In this document: positions 32,525-44,936 of the stretch, one piece after another | Position numbering within the stretch: position 1 is the first letter of the stretch | How the letters are laid out: each line of letters starts with the position of its first letter | NCBI GenBank assembly: GCA_030522415.1 | Contig: CM060109.1 | Span: 23,050,661-23,114,660, forward strand | DNA length: 64,000 nucleotides | Direction: 5' to 3' | From: Channallabes apus | Taxonomy: Eukaryota > Chordata > Actinopteri > Siluriformes > Clariidae | Notes under the pieces: generated by a model | Told to the model about the DNA's origin: nothing | The model's input: only the letters and a program-made list of their open reading frames with translations | Databases searched by the model: none | Position numbers and translations under genes: made by a program

Positions 32525-32958
32525 TGTAATGGAAAAATCATATTTTAATTATATGTATTAATTCTATTTGATTCTTGTAGTAAGTGTGTCACGTAGACCT
32601 TAGAAGTTTGAACTTGTTTGTCGAAGCTTAGAAACACAAGGCCGAGAACAGAATAGAAACAACCTGATTGTAGTTGTCCCTGAATAAATGATAAGGTATG
32701 GACATCTGGTCTGGGGCAGATAAAGAGTCATGAGTTTGAATGTAGGAACTTCATGTACGGGGCGTTGATTATGTGAACAGAGATGTTTGTGTATAAAATA
32801 GGTCAGCTAGAGAAAGAGATCACCTTTCTCTATGCTGCAACTGTTTGCTGTATGAGACTGGTCCTTCTGCAGAAGTTTAAAATAAAACCTTTGTTACTTT
32901 GCTCTTACCCAGTGTATGAATTACTTGTCTTTATATTGTTTTCAGAATTTCCACCACA
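32525..32958 (+). repeat. 5' LTR of the endogenous retrovirus
   Basis: Begins TGTAATGG and ends CCACCACA. GTATAAAATAGG near 32791 is a TATA box and TAAAATAAAACC near 32880 gives an AATAAA poly(A) signal, so U3, R and U5 can be placed. A TGG at 32962 may open the primer-binding site. Confidence 0.88.
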
Positions 32959-33627
32959 ACTTGGCGTTGTCGGCAGTTCTCCGTGTTTGAGGAGGGCATT
33001 GGAGAATCCCGGGGAGGCGTGAGCGCTGACGCCTTGGAGGCTTTTCACTTCATCTCAAACGCTTAATTGGCAATCGAGCGTGAGAGGACCGGGGATTCAC
33101 CATGTCACCTCAACACCGGAGTGAGTTAAAAGAACTAAAATAGTGTGGTAAGGAAATTATTTTTCTTTAAGTTGTAATTGTCAAAGTCTTTAAGTTGTAA
33201 TTGAGTAAGAAGTGCGCTTTCTCACAGTGGCTGGGATAGATTTAAACTTGGATCTATCACACGAGTCTGGGATTCATGAAGTACCCAAAAAAGTGCAAAG
33301 GCGCACAAAAGAGAGAGAGATACAGTAGGGTACTGGTTTCGCCTCGTTTACGAAAACTTGGCCCCGCAGCAGACGTGCTCGGTGTGAGGACCTCCGGAGG
33401 TAAAGCAAGTCAGAGTGCAGGATTGCAAGGTGCACACGTAAAAGTCAAGAGGACTTTACGGGAAAAACAGTCAAGGGGACTGTTGAGGTAAATTAAGGTA
33501 GAGTGTAAAGTGCACCGGTAACAGTCAAGAGGACTTTACGGCAGAGTGCAAGCTGCACCTGTAGCAGTCAAGGGGACTGTGAGAGCACTGTGAGTTAGTG
33601 GCACGTGTAAATTGACAAGTAAAAATC

Positions 33628-35166
33628 ATGGGTAACAGCAAAAAAAAAAAAAAAAAAAGATTGTTACTCTTGTGGCGTTCCTTGGTAAAGATAACATCTA
33701 AATTATGTTTGAGAAATGTGGAAATCCAGGGAAAACAAAAAGAAAAAGAAAAAAGAGAAATGTAGAATTATTAATTACTGAGATTGCTTTTGAGTTGTGG
33801 ATGTGTGAATCATGTGTAGATAGATAATTACAATAACAAAAAGAAAAACAAAGTAAACATTAATTGGGTAGGATTTAATATGTGGAAGGCAGAAACAGAA
33901 ACAGAAGAAAAAAACGCATACAACCTAAAATGCAAGCACAAAACATTGATTCTTTCCAGTGTGTTAAGTCTGTTTCAGATCCCGACCTGGACGGCTGCCC
34001 CCCGCGACCCCCAGCTATTAGACAGATACTGTAGCCCCTACAGCAGATCCAGTATGACAGCATGGACAAGAGACTTCTCAGCAGGCCCCAGGCCCCAGCA
34101 CAGCAAGCACAGCCAGGACAGCTCTGTCTCCAATTTCGTCACATACTCGAACCAAGGCTCAGCTGAAAAGAGAAAAGGCTGATCGACAGCCACCACCTGA
34201 TGACAGCGAGGACGAGAGAGAGGAACTCTTAGGAGCTACAGGAAGTGTTCATCAAGTAATCACTGCTCCAATGATGGAAGTACCTGTAGCAGGGGCGGAT
34301 GGCACAGCGATGCTTGTTCACCGACCATGGACAATAAAGGATATTGAAAATGCACATGGACAACTCCCAGACCCGAGAGAGGGGGGAGGACAGAAATTCG
34401 GTGATGAAATGAGCAGATTTTGCTCAGAGTTTCACCCGACATCTTATGAAATGCGACGACTTTTGGGGAGAAAACTAGGTGCGGACTTTGCAAAGATTAA
34501 GTATTCTTGGCCAACGGACAATGTTTTCGCACGGCGAGCTCAGGCTGATCATGAAGAAAAACAAGCATTTAACGGTTTTGTGGTGTGCCTTACAGCAGCG
34601 TGTAAAGAAGCGTTCCCAGCAAAAATGGATATGACTAAAATATCAATGTGCAAACAACAACCAGGAGAGAGCGTGTCACAATATCTCACCCGTCTTACTG
34701 AGGTACATGAGGCAAACAGCGGGTTGGAGAGGCCTGCAGACATGTCTGTGGCAGCAATTTCACCGTATGAAGCACATTTGAGGAACAGTTTCATAAATGG
34801 ATTACAGGAGGACATCACTCAGAAGGTGAAAAACACATGCGTTGGATGGGACACTGGAAAACTTAGTCTCATTGAACAACATGCAATACACGCGGAAAAG
34901 CTGGTATCACAAGAACAAGATACAGTAAGCTCAACAAGAAGAGAGAAGACCAGAGTCACAAAGCACAGCTGGCAGTGTTGCAGATGGTAAGACAAACTGC
35001 GGATGTACAGTACAGGAGACGTGGAAGAGGACGAGGAGGCCGTGGACGTGGGAGAACAAATGGCTGTTATGCATGCGGAAGTGAAGACCATTGGATTAGA
35101 GACTGTCCGAGAAGGAGCAGAGGAGAGGAATGGATTAGGAGAGGTGAGGATCAGGGTGGAAATTGA
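33628..35166 (+). pseudogene. Retroviral gag, broken
   Basis: ATG at 33628 starts MGNSK, a Met-Gly myristoylation signal typical of matrix, followed at once by a 19-base A run where the frame is lost. The capsid-like region is open at 34271-34990 (HRPWTIKDIENA, then QQPGESVSQYLTRLTEVHEA, like a gammaretroviral capsid). A frame change near 34975 leads to nucleocapsid with one zinc knuckle, CYACGSEDHWIRDC (CX2CX4HX4C). At least two frameshifts separate matrix, capsid and nucleocapsid. Confidence 0.8.
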
Positions 35167-35184
35167 CAGAAAAGGGCCGGGGGC

Positions 35185-36149
35185 GTGGGGAGCAGACCCG
35201 AAGGAGAGGGTGAGTCAAAACATTTTTTTCCTACTAACACTTCTTGCTCTGATCGCAATGAAGAAAAGCTTGCTATCTTTTTCAATGATTCAATTCACGT
35301 TTGTATCTTAGAAACATCCACACATGCTACGTATGATCTTGAAGTATACAGTATCAGTAAAATGCCAACAATGGAATTGCAGCTCCATGACAAACAAAAT
35401 TCATTTTGCTACATTCCATGCAGGTCATTCAGTCATTAAAGTATGTGAATTTGACAGTTTAGTGAAACAGAGTGGCAGATTCCTGAACTCTGTGGGCACT
35501 TCAGGACATGCAGCTGAAAAGAGCCTCATAAAGCCAAGCGTGTGGCTTTTTCCAGGTGTACATGATAAATTTAGATTTTTTGCTCTTATTGCTGCCCAGT
35601 AAATCTATTGGGGTGAAGATTTCATATGTAAATTAGGTATAAAACTCTTGAGACTAGTAAAAACCAGTATTGAGCCTGAGGATTTCACTCTTGTGAAATG
35701 TGATCCGTTGCCCCTGTTGTATGTGTATGAATGGAAGCTCTGCACTTCAACTGTGAGTTCAGTAAATGCTACGGTGATAGACAAATATATACCAGTAAAC
35801 ACATTATGATATTAGATATGTGTCACATATCTCATTTTTTTTAAAGATAAGCTCAGATGTGTAGTTAATGTAGAGATAAGCAGTGTGCACATGAGAAAAT
35901 GTAGCACAAGTGTCACAGTAATGTCCCTTAATCACAGTAGGGACACCCCTAATGTGCTATTGGATAAAAGTAATAAGGATGAGGGGGAAAAAAAATAAAA
36001 AATATTGGGCCTTTGAGTGACATGTGGTATGAATGAGAGTGATTGAGAATGAACCTCTTATCTGACATTACATTACAGCCACAGAGAAACAAATGCTGAT
36101 GAAATGCTGAAAAATCATGTGTTAAAGTATAAAAGAACTGTATATATTA
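35185..36149 (+). pseudogene. Retroviral protease-like remnant and flanking sequence
   Basis: In shifted frames after nucleocapsid, IYWGEDFICKLGIKL resembles the LLGRDLL-KL segment near the end of gamma/epsilonretroviral proteases, followed by TSIEPEDFTLVKCDPLPLL. The active-site DTG motif is not recognisable and stops interrupt the frame (TAA near 35600). No reverse transcriptase motif follows before the DNA transposon at 36150. Confidence 0.5.
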
Positions 36150-36162
36150 CACATGGAAAGAA

Positions 36163-36440
36163 CCTATATGAGGATATATGCGCATTTATGAAACCTATAT
36201 GCAGTATATATGCGCATATAACCGCACCTATATGAGGATATATGCGCATATATGAAACCTATATGCAGTATATATGCATATATTTGATAATATATACTGT
36301 ATGCTGCATATATGCGTATATATGCCACATATAGGCAACATTGAGGTGCATATATGCGTATATACAGGCCATATAGGTCTCCTGTATTGCTTCTTTATAT
36401 CCACATATAAGCCCTATATGTACATACAAGATATGTCTCC
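36163..36440. repeat. Subterminal ATATGCGCATAT repeats, left end
   Basis: A unit of about 66 bp (CCTATATGAGGATATATGCG...) is repeated nearly exactly at 36163 and 36229. Further palindromes such as GCATATATGCGTATATGC follow. They mirror words at the right end of the element. Confidence 0.75.
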
Positions 36441-37001
36441 TATGGCAGGATCTGGTCATTTTAGCTCATATATGACTTTGGCAACTGTCATACATGATGC
36501 CTAGCTTATATTTTCTATTATCAAGGCAATAACTAAGAACTAACTTTAAAAAAATGCAAAAAACTTATGCGCGAACACATGAAATTGGTATCCTAATTGC
36601 CCACATACAGTATATGAGGATATATGCACATATATGAAACCTCAGTCTCCGTGAAAATCTTTTTGAAACACGTCACTAAAATTAACTGAAATGAGAAATG
36701 AGAAATATATCTATATATCTTAAAGTGTCTACTTTTAAATGATGCAAGTCACATTGAAAACAAATATTCTCAGTTTATGTAATCCGTATGAAACCAAGGA
36801 GAGGCACAGAATTTCTGTCGCACTTATCTGCTAATAACTCGAGGCAGGACACGCCCACACGCCAATCACACGGAAATCAGTCCGGGTAATTTACATACTA
36901 GGCCACGCCCCCGGACACCGGCCTGATCAACACACACACACACACACAGAGACAGGTTTGAAAACACTCAGATTCAGTGAGGTTTCTGCACGTTTTGGAA
37001 G

Positions 37002-37137
37002 ATGGCACGCGCTTACACATCCGAGGAAACTCCTGGAAAGTGGGAGGAGTTTACATTTACCTCAGAAGAAGACTGTGTGACTCCGACGCCGAACAGGAGC
37101 ATTTTGAACAGAGAATAGACCCATGCTACACTGGGTA
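37002..37137 (+). other. Exon-like ORF start inside the DNA transposon
   Basis: ATG at 37002 begins MARAYTSEETPGKWEEFTFT, then SEEDCVTPTPNRSI, and ends in a TAG just before a donor-like GGGTAAGTT near 37134. It may be the first exon of the element's own gene. No family match was recognised. Confidence 0.35.
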
Positions 37138-38022
37138 AGTTATTAAGTCTTATATAACTCTTATTCTGATAATATTAAACTAATATTAGTAAATATTTTC
37201 CTCACTACAGCTAGCTCTTCTCAACTTGTGTGACACATTGGCTTTCAATGCCATTTATATAGTTTAGGTAAATCATGCTAACATGCTGCCTCATGTAGCA
37301 CAAACATGATATTTCCTGGTGGCTAAGCTAATGCCTTATGGAGTTTACAGCTGTTTATAAATGTTCTAATGTATTTCACCTTGTTTTGGATAGCTTTAGA
37401 TTATGGTTGCTAAAATATATTTGGCTCTGTTTTGGTTAGCTTATAACACTGCTATCAGTAATGTTATTTAGCACAAACAAGCTAGTTCCAGGTGGCTAAA
37501 ATACAGCCTTATGTACAGTAGCTAAGTGATGCTTATGAATATTTCTTTGGTGTAAATGTATATAATCCCTTTTGTTTAGCATGTATTTACAAATGCCTGA
37601 TAAGATGTAATTGTTTAGAATGTGTTCAATATGTGTGTAATGTCCAATGGATGGTGTTTGCTAATGTCTCAGTTGTAAATGTTTGAGATCCACTACATGG
37701 TCTGTTGTCCATCAACAGATATTTGCCCAGCCTATTGCCCATCATAAATACAGAGGGGCACAAAAATGTATACACACTTTCACAATTGTTATCTATGGCC
37801 TTTTTTAAAACTCAAATTGAATTATGGCAGCAGTGTGTAGTATTATCTATCACCATCATTGATGCTGTCATGTGACCTACAGAAGAGAGGTGTATATTTT
37901 TCATGTTGAAGTGTGGATACATTTTTTGGTCATCTCTGTATATATTATGCATCCATATTAATTGCACATCCATTTACTCTGAACAGTATAGGCTAACATT
38001 TTTTTATTTATTTGTTTTTAGG

Positions 38023-38400
38023 AATGTGTCTGCATCACCCTTGCCTTCACCAGCCCCTCACATAAGGACACGCAAGCTCCGTTCAGATGGACCTCTTGTA
38101 TTTGTGAAGTGGATGGACACACGAGAAGTATCTACATGTTGTACCATCCATTCTGCTTATACAGTAGACGCGGTGAAGATGAGGGTGAAATTACAAGGTA
38201 CATGGACTACAAAGACATTTCCTGTGACTGCGTACAACCAGCACATGGGGAGTTGATCCCTCTGATCAGCTATTACAATACTATACTACACAGCACAAAA
38301 CAATGAAGTCGTACAGAAATATTTCTCTACACTGCTTGGACATTGCTCCAACCAATGCTTACCCTGCATATATGTTTTGTACAGTTTTTTTTTTAATCTT
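38023..38400 (+). pseudogene. piggyBac-type transposase fragment
   Basis: After acceptor TTTTTAG the frame reads RSDGPLVFVKWMDTREVS, then CTIHSAYTVDAV and VTAYNQHMG, the piggyBac transposase DDE-domain block (LV-KW-D-R-V--STIH...YN-HMGGVD). It stops at 38254-38256, but the neighbouring frame continues DPSDQLLQYYTTQHKTMKSY and LDIAPTNAY, so one frameshift is visible. Only the C-terminal third of the transposase is present. Confidence 0.75.
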
Positions 38401-38615
38401 GCACTGTTTTACTCTGAATGTCCGTCTTTTTTCAGTTTTTATTTTGTACTGTTCCTGTTGCAGTTTTACCCTGCATGTATCTTTATCATTAATCTGCATT
38501 TATACATAAAATCCTATTAACTATTGGGAAGCTAAACATGAGAATCAGTATGAAACATGAAAAGTTTCTAAAAGTTGCCAATAAATGAATATTGTGATGT
38601 GAAATTATTTTTCAG

Positions 38616-39250
38616 ATTGAAGTTATAAAGGGCTCTGGGGTGTTTTGCCAGGCTGAAGCGTGGAGAGCAGCCCGCCTTGCCACCTCTGCTACTGCCATGG
38701 TACGGAATCTGCTGCTGGGCACCTTCGACTTGGAGACTTGACCAAATTAAAAAGGTAGCCATTATTGGTGAGTAAATGCATAATGCTTTGAGAAGGGAAA
38801 AAAACATTATAAGTTCACCACTTTAACCATAGCCTACTTGTATCAATGTTTATTAGCCATCAATGGAGACTGCATAAGGTAGGGCACCCATTATTGTTAC
38901 TGTATCTGCTTGGTACCTATAATACTAATTCATCGCTTGCTCACTTCTTAGTCCTACCTTTCCTCTTCTAAAGCCACATTTCTGGGGTATTGCGCTGTAG
39001 GGTGTGTAGTCCTCTATTTTGTAGAACATATAGTGTTGCAAATAACCTCGTGGCACTAATTGTTGTCGTCTGAAGTTTTAATAAATAATCATTTATTATT
39101 ATTATACTGTCTTATTATTTTTGTCTTCTCTAGATGCTACATTGAAGAAGTGGCCGGCAGCCACCCGAAGGCATGTTCGTGCATCTTCATGATTGCGCTG
39201 CATCTATCAATTCAAAGCTCACGGAGCTGGGAAGATCCACAAAATATATT
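38616..39250 (+). pseudogene. BEN-domain gene fragment (two exon remnants)
   Basis: The block after TTTTTCAG (38616) reads IEVIKGSGVFCQAEAWRAAR, then LATSATAMVRNLLLGTFDLE, the first half of a BEN domain, a DNA-binding fold of chromatin and viral proteins. A frame break follows at ETLTKLK near 38740. A second block after TCTCTAG (39134) reads ATLKKWPAATRRHVRASS before a stop, matching the end of a BEN domain. AATAAA near 39316 suits a transcript end. It is probably transposon cargo and is now broken. Confidence 0.65.
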
Positions 39251-39439
39251 TTTTCTTCCTGTTCAGTTTTTTGTCATGTTTTTGTTCTTTTACTAGTTGA
39301 TTGTTCTTAAGAAAATAAAAAATTTTAATTTCTACATTCTGGGCTTTTATTTATGTTGTCTAGCAGCTATGGATTTTTTTACTAATCTAGGTAAACATAT
39401 AGGTGCATATATGCAATCACATATACATGCATATATGTA

Positions 39440-39680
39440 CCTATATATGTACATATAATATAGGAAAACGGCCAATTTTATATGTCACATATACTGTATT
39501 ACTATATAGGTACATATATGTACGCATATATGCACATATAATATAGGAAAACGGCCAATTTTATATATGTCTATATAGGTACATATATGCACGCATACTG
39601 TATATGCACGCATATATGTACATATATGTACATATAATATAGGAAAACGGCCAATTTTATATATGTCACATATTAAAAAC
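39440..39680. repeat. Tandem repeats at the right end of the DNA transposon
   Basis: Three diverged copies of a unit carrying ATAATATAGGAAAACGGCCA and ATTTTATATATGTC, separated by CATATATGTACGCATATATG-type palindromes. These are likely subterminal protein-binding arrays. Confidence 0.75.
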
Positions 39681-39734
39681 CTATATCAAAACCTATATTA
39701 AAACATATATGTTTATATAGGTTCTTTCCGTGTG

Positions 39735-40603
39735 GGTACTTACAGTCACAAGACCTGGCCAGGCAGAAAAAATTAAGTTATCAGCATGCGGAGCTTTTTC
39801 TTTTCTTTTTTAAAAAGAATTTATGTTTATCATTACTCACTAAAATGTATGGGCTAATGGCAAGCACGATGTAGGTTTAATTAAGGGAAGTGAACTGGCG
39901 GTGATCACCCCAAAGTAAAATTTAGGCCCTACAAACTTCATACTGTATCTACCTGAGTCTTTAGCTGAAATAATTCCAGTGTTTAATTCTTTATTTTAAA
40001 GCTGTTGTCATGGTAAACATCAGCAACTTCTTATTTTCCAGCAGAACAGGGTCATAAAGAAAACCATATAAAAGCTACAATTCGCACATAAGTCATATCT
40101 TAGGTCAAATTGTTTTGGAACAAGATAAAACTTTGGATCCAAGTACAGTAGTAGTCCAAAATATTCTAAAACAAATAAGAAAATTGACACTAAAGTAGAA
40201 ATGTAAAAAGTAAAAGTGTTTTATTACAGAAAAGTTAATTCGATCTATACAATCCTCGAGGCCCCAGTGAGCTATACACTCATGGGAAGGGTCTACTGGC
40301 CCACAGTGCACTCAGTTGAACTCCGGAAGCAAGAATACTCTTTAATTGAATTAAATTTGGCAGTATAAACTACTTTAATATTGGACATTTCAAATTCTAA
40401 AAGGCCTTTTACAAAAACTGTTGATGAAAAGAATTGTGGCATGATTTCAGACTGGCTGCAGAAAAAAAAAAAAAAAAGAGAGAGAGAAACAATGAGATCT
40501 GTATTTCACTTCTCAGCCAAATCAGATCCTGTAGCAGCAGCATCACCCATGTGTTTATGTCCAGTACCAGAAGCTGAGAAGGCAGGTGTAGAATAAAGAT
40601 ATA
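39735..40603. other. Retroviral internal sequence of unknown content
   Basis: Between the DNA transposon and the Tc1 copy. No reverse transcriptase, RNase H or integrase motif was recognised in any frame. An A run followed by GAGAGA lies near 40461-40490. Confidence 0.35.
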
Positions 40604-42223
40604 CAGTGGTGTGAAAAACTATTTGCCCCCCTCCTGATTTCTTATTCTTTTGCATGTTTGTCACACAAAATGTTTCTGATCATCAAACACATTTAACTAT
40701 TAGTCAAAGATAACACAAGTAAACACAAAATGCAGTTTTTAAATGAGGGGTTTTATTATTTAGGGAGAAAAAAAATCCAAACCTACATGGCCCTGTGTGA
40801 AAAAGTAATTGCCCCCTGAACCTAATAACTGGTTGGGCCACCCTTAGCAGCAATAACTGCAATCAAGTGTTTGCGATAACTTGCAACGAGTCTTTTACAG
40901 CGCTCTGGAGGAATTTTGGCCCACTCATCTTTGCAGAATTGTTGTAATTCAGCTTTATTTGAGGGTCTTCTAGCATGAACCACCTTTTTAAGGTCATGCC
41001 ACAACATCTCAATAGGACTCAGGTCAGGACTTTGACTAGGCCACTCCAAAGTCTTCATTTTGTTTTTCTTCAGCCATTCAGAGGTGGATTTGCTGGTGTG
41101 TTTTGGGTCACTGTCCTGCTGCAGCACCCAGGATCGCTTCAGCTTGAGTTGACGAACAGATGGCCGGACATTCTCCTTCAGGATTTTTTGGTAGACAGTA
41201 GAATTCATGGTTCCATCTATCACAGCAAGCCTTCCAGGTCCTGTAGCAGCAAAACAACCCCAGACCATCACACTACCACCACCATATTTTACTGTTGGTA
41301 TGATGTTGTTTTTCTGAAATGCTGTGTTACTTTTACGCCAGATGTAACGGGACACGCACCTTCCAAAAAGTTAAACTTTTGTCTCGTCGGTCCACAAGGT
41401 ATTTTCCCAAAAGTCTTGGCAATCATTGAGATGTTTTTTAGCAAAATTGAGATGAGCCTTAATGTTCTTTTTGCTTAAAAGTGGTGTGCGCCTTGGAAAT
41501 CTGCCATGCAGGCCGTTTTTGCCCAGTCTCTTTCTTATGGTGGAGTCGTGAACACTGACCTTAATTGAGGCAAGTGAGGCCTGCAGTTCTTTAGATGTTG
41601 TCCTGGGGTCTTTTGTGGCCTCTCGGATGAGTTGTCTCTGCGCTCTTGGGGTAATTTTGGTCGGCCGGCCACTCCTGGGAAGGTTCACCACTGTTCCATG
41701 TTTTTGCCATTTGTGGATAATGGCTCTCACTGTGGTTCGCTGGAGTCCCAAAGCTTTAGAAATGGCTTTATAACCTTTACCAGACTGATAGATCTCAATT
41801 ACTTTTGTTCTCATTTGTTCCTGAATTTCTTTGGATCTTGGCATGATGTCTAGCTTTTGAGGTGCTTTTGGTCTACTTCTCTGTGTCAGGTAGCTCTTAT
41901 TTAAGTGATTTCTTGATTGAAACAGGTGTGGCAGTAATCAGGCCTGGGGGTGACTACAGAAATTGAACTCAGGTGTGATAAACCACAGTTAAGTTATTTC
42001 TTTAACAAGGGGGGCAATCACTTTTTCACACAGGGCCATGTAGATTTGGAGTTTTTTTCTCCCTTAATAACGTAAACCTTCATTTAAAAACTGCATTTTG
42101 TGTTCAATTATGTTATCTTTGACTAATAGTTAACGGTTTTTGATGAGCAGAAACATTTAAGTGTGACAAACATGCAAAAGAATAAGAAATCAGGAAGGGG
42201 GCAAATAGTTTTTCACACCACTG
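40604..42223 (-). mobile_element. Tc1/mariner element, family A, copy 2 (full length)
   Basis: Left end CAGTGGTGTGAAAAACTATT and right end AATAGTTTTTCACACCACTG, flanked by TA at 40602-40603 and 42224-42225. The transposase is on the minus strand. The TIR on its 3' side (left) has the CTCCTGATTTC variant and the TIR on its 5' side (right) the CTTCCTGATTTC variant. It inserted into the retrovirus. Confidence 0.95.
40822..41844 (-). pseudogene. Tc1-like transposase, family A copy 2, one nonsense mutation
   Basis: ATG at 41844 opens [20 protein letters not shown], a paired-like HTH domain ([20 protein letters not shown]), the GRPTKITPRA linker with AT-hook-like GRP, and a second HTH. The frame is open except for a TAA at 41370-41368 directly after TDETKV, then runs to the TAA at 40822. 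Catalytic motifs DETK, DSDPKHTS and SPDLSPIEMLW are intact. The total is 340 codons, the usual Tc1 length. The same stop occurs in the copy at 59997-62302. Confidence 0.92.
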
Positions 42224-42225
42224 TA

Positions 42226-42590
42226 TAGTAGGCTACAGTAATTTGACATTTCTAGTTCATGAAGTTTCAGTATCTTTTATACAGAGAAGAATCACTCTTA
42301 TTTGCAACAGAGTGGTTAAAGTACAATACTAAATTATAAATATCAATGTGAAAAGGTGTATAGTTCTAACCCTGTAACTCCTTTCTTTCACTGTTAAACA
42401 TCTTTGTTCCACTAGGATTGATCCACAGTAAGCGCCACTACAGAATCCGGATATAAAATGAACGTGGATGGAACAATATTTTGTGATTGAGAAATAAGTG
42501 TTAACAGGAGTTTGGTTATAGCACATGAAATTTAAATAGTGTAAATGTAATGCTCAAACTAACAAATTAGATTCTATTTCAGAAAAACAG
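42226..42590. other. Retroviral sequence 5' of env
   Basis: No open frame was recognised. It may hold the env splice acceptor. Confidence 0.3.
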
Positions 42591-44936
42591 ATGCAGCAGC
42601 GAAGGCCGTGGCCAAACTTCCCCTTTCCTATAACCATAACATGTGTGTGTCTAATGCTCTCACCCCCACAGCTAACCTTGAAGAGCTACAGAACTACAGT
42701 CACTCCAGGAGAGAAAACACTCTGGAGAAAAGCGGGATGTGTTTTGACAGAAGGGGTTTGGTACGACCCTAATCACAAGCCATGTCTACCTATAAAGCTA
42801 TTTCTTTTTATGCTAAGTTGACACACGGGTAAGGACCATGTGTAAAAAGGGGGAATAATCGATAGTATATGCATTTGTGTTACTAATAACATACTGTACT
42901 GTAGATAAAGGAATTAAGATGAAGCCAGAGCACACAAAAAGTAAAAGGACATTGTGAAGATGAAATGTTGTGTTATTGTGCAAAACTCTTTGAGGATTTA
43001 TTTTTAATACAGGCCCACTGACAGTGCTCCTAACACCACAAAAAGAAGTCAAAGTAGTGGAAACAGAGATGGGGGTACACGCCAGCTACCCCAAACATGT
43101 TCCAGAACCTAAGAGAAAACAGAGGTCAACAAGGGTGAACAGTGATGTGCTAGTAACCTCTCCTGTAAACCGCAACAGACCCTCACCTGCACGCAAAGTG
43201 CATGGGTCAGAAGAACCAACTAGAGTGACAGAAACAACGCAGAATCACAACTCTCCACTCAAGTTCATCACAACAATAAGTACACTACATTTGAGGACAA
43301 CACATGAAGAAATTGTAAGGTGTCAAAGTAGCAGTAGCACTGAGTAACATTGGTGACATATACTGTAAAAGTAATTAGAGTTAAAAGTAAGTGTTGTAAC
43401 TACTGACAGGATAGAAGACTGTTTTAGAGGACGGAGAATATTAGTGACTGAGATTATTCACACTACAGACATTGAATTAGCTGGACTGGACCCTTGGTTA
43501 CAAATGAGAAAACAACACCCCAAAGCAATTTGGGTAATTTTAGGAATAATAATAGTTATGGTGACCCTGATGTGCCTACTTATTGAGAATTCGGAGAGAA
43601 ATGGTCATGGTAAAGTCTATTTAACAAACTCATGCCACATGCATTTAACTAGAATAAAGAGAAGAGACAGCATGATTAAAAAGGCATAACGCTAATCTCA
43701 ATAGATGTGCAGGGAATTGGGAATGTGCCCTATCATTAGACATTGCTGATAATATAACAGACATACACAACCTCTTGTGTTGTGTATGCCATGTCATGTC
43801 CTCGAACTGGGTAGCATTGCCCCTTAATAATGTCACAGCAGCAGAAGCAAATGCAGACAACACGTCTTGTATCATACCGATAACCACCATGGCCATCTTA
43901 CAGATATCTGCATAATACAAACAAGCAGGGAGGCCAAACCCAGCAGTCCCTGAGTGTAATTATTCCAATAACCTATGTTTTGATGCCCCAGGGAGCTATT
44001 GCTCCCCATTGCCTGTTAAGAAATATGAAGACAATTCTACTTATATGGTCCCATGGCAAAAAGGAGACACTTGCTTGTGCAAGATCAAAAGGAAAATGGG
44101 GAACCTGACTTAGGATGGTCTGAGTGCACCACTTACGTTCGTATAACCAATCGTTCAAAAGGTAGGTCACCTAAATGTAGTATAGATGGTAATTATTTTC
44201 CAAATGATGGTAGTTGCCCGTTCATAGAACTATCGTCAACAAACACAGTAATGTGGGTGTGTGGGTCAGACGCATATGTGACCTTACCTAGGTATTTCAA
44301 TTGGACAGGCTCATGTTATCCTGCATACTGTATGTAACTCCTAGTGTGTCAGTACACACAGAAAATCCGTGGGGGCCACGGATGTCAGAGAATAGAAGAA
44401 AAAGAGATGTCCCTATTAAATTTCATGGTTACACTTTAGGAAACCCATGGACTAGCCCAGGAGTAAATGTAGGCTGGTCACTCTTCCTCGGCGGAGGAAC
44501 AGCTGTAGCCCTAAACTAAGGTAAATGGTTTAGCATGTTACTGATACTAAAAAATTACACCGCGACTGCCTTTCAATTAGTAAATGATGAACTTAAGCAG
44601 GTTAGAGAGATCACGATTCAAAATAGTATGGCTCTGGATATTTTACTGGCCGAGAGAGGTGGAGTGTGTAAAGTTCTAAACACCTCTTGTTGTTTCTATG
44701 TACCTGACAATCATCCGAATATCAGCAACGTCATAAACCGCATGAAGAGGCCTTTGCAACCACCTCCCCAAGTAGAGTCTTGGATCTCGTGGTTAACGCA
44801 GTTATGGAGAGGCTGGGGTTATTGGCTGGTTTATAGTGTTTTACCAATTGGGATTATAATCTTGTTAGGCCTCTGTATAACACCCTGTATTTGCAGATGT
44901 ATACAGGGACTAGTTCTGAACACAGTAAATTATTAA
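42591..44936 (+). pseudogene. Retroviral envelope gene, broken
   Basis: Surface-unit fragments lie at 42591-42821, 43024-43347, 43444-43689 and 44053-44336 with stops and frame changes between them. The first has a hydrophobic signal-like stretch and the third a membrane-like stretch. A basic furin-like RRKRD site near 44395 is followed by a hydrophobic glycine-rich fusion-peptide-like segment, then a stop near 44516. The transmembrane subunit (44535-44936) keeps CKVLNTSCC (the CX6CC motif of gammaretrovirus-type envelopes) and a membrane anchor with IGIIILLGLCITPCICRC. It is non-functional as read. Confidence 0.82.

Larger units (their letters stand above)
36150..39734 (+). mobile_element. 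DNA transposon with piggyBac-like and BEN-domain remnants
   Basis: Left end CACATGGAAAGAACCTATAT and right end ATATAGGTTCTTTCCGTGTG are inverted copies. Both flanks are several hundred bp of AT-rich subterminal repeats (36163-36660 and 39390-39720). The core holds an exon-like ORF (37002), a piggyBac transposase fragment (38023-38400) and two BEN-domain exon remnants (38616-38754, 39134-39250). No target duplication was identified and the ends are not of TTAA-piggyBac type, so the superfamily is open. It interrupts the retrovirus where pol would be. Confidence 0.7.

Noticed and set aside
36150..39734. Canonical piggyBac element
   Set aside because: The flanks are not TTAA and the ends lack the CCC...GGG style, although a piggyBac transposase fragment lies inside.
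39735..42600. Hidden retroviral pol gene
   Set aside because: No RT (YxDD), RNase H or integrase motif seen in any frame; the space is taken by a Tc1 copy and uninformative sequence.
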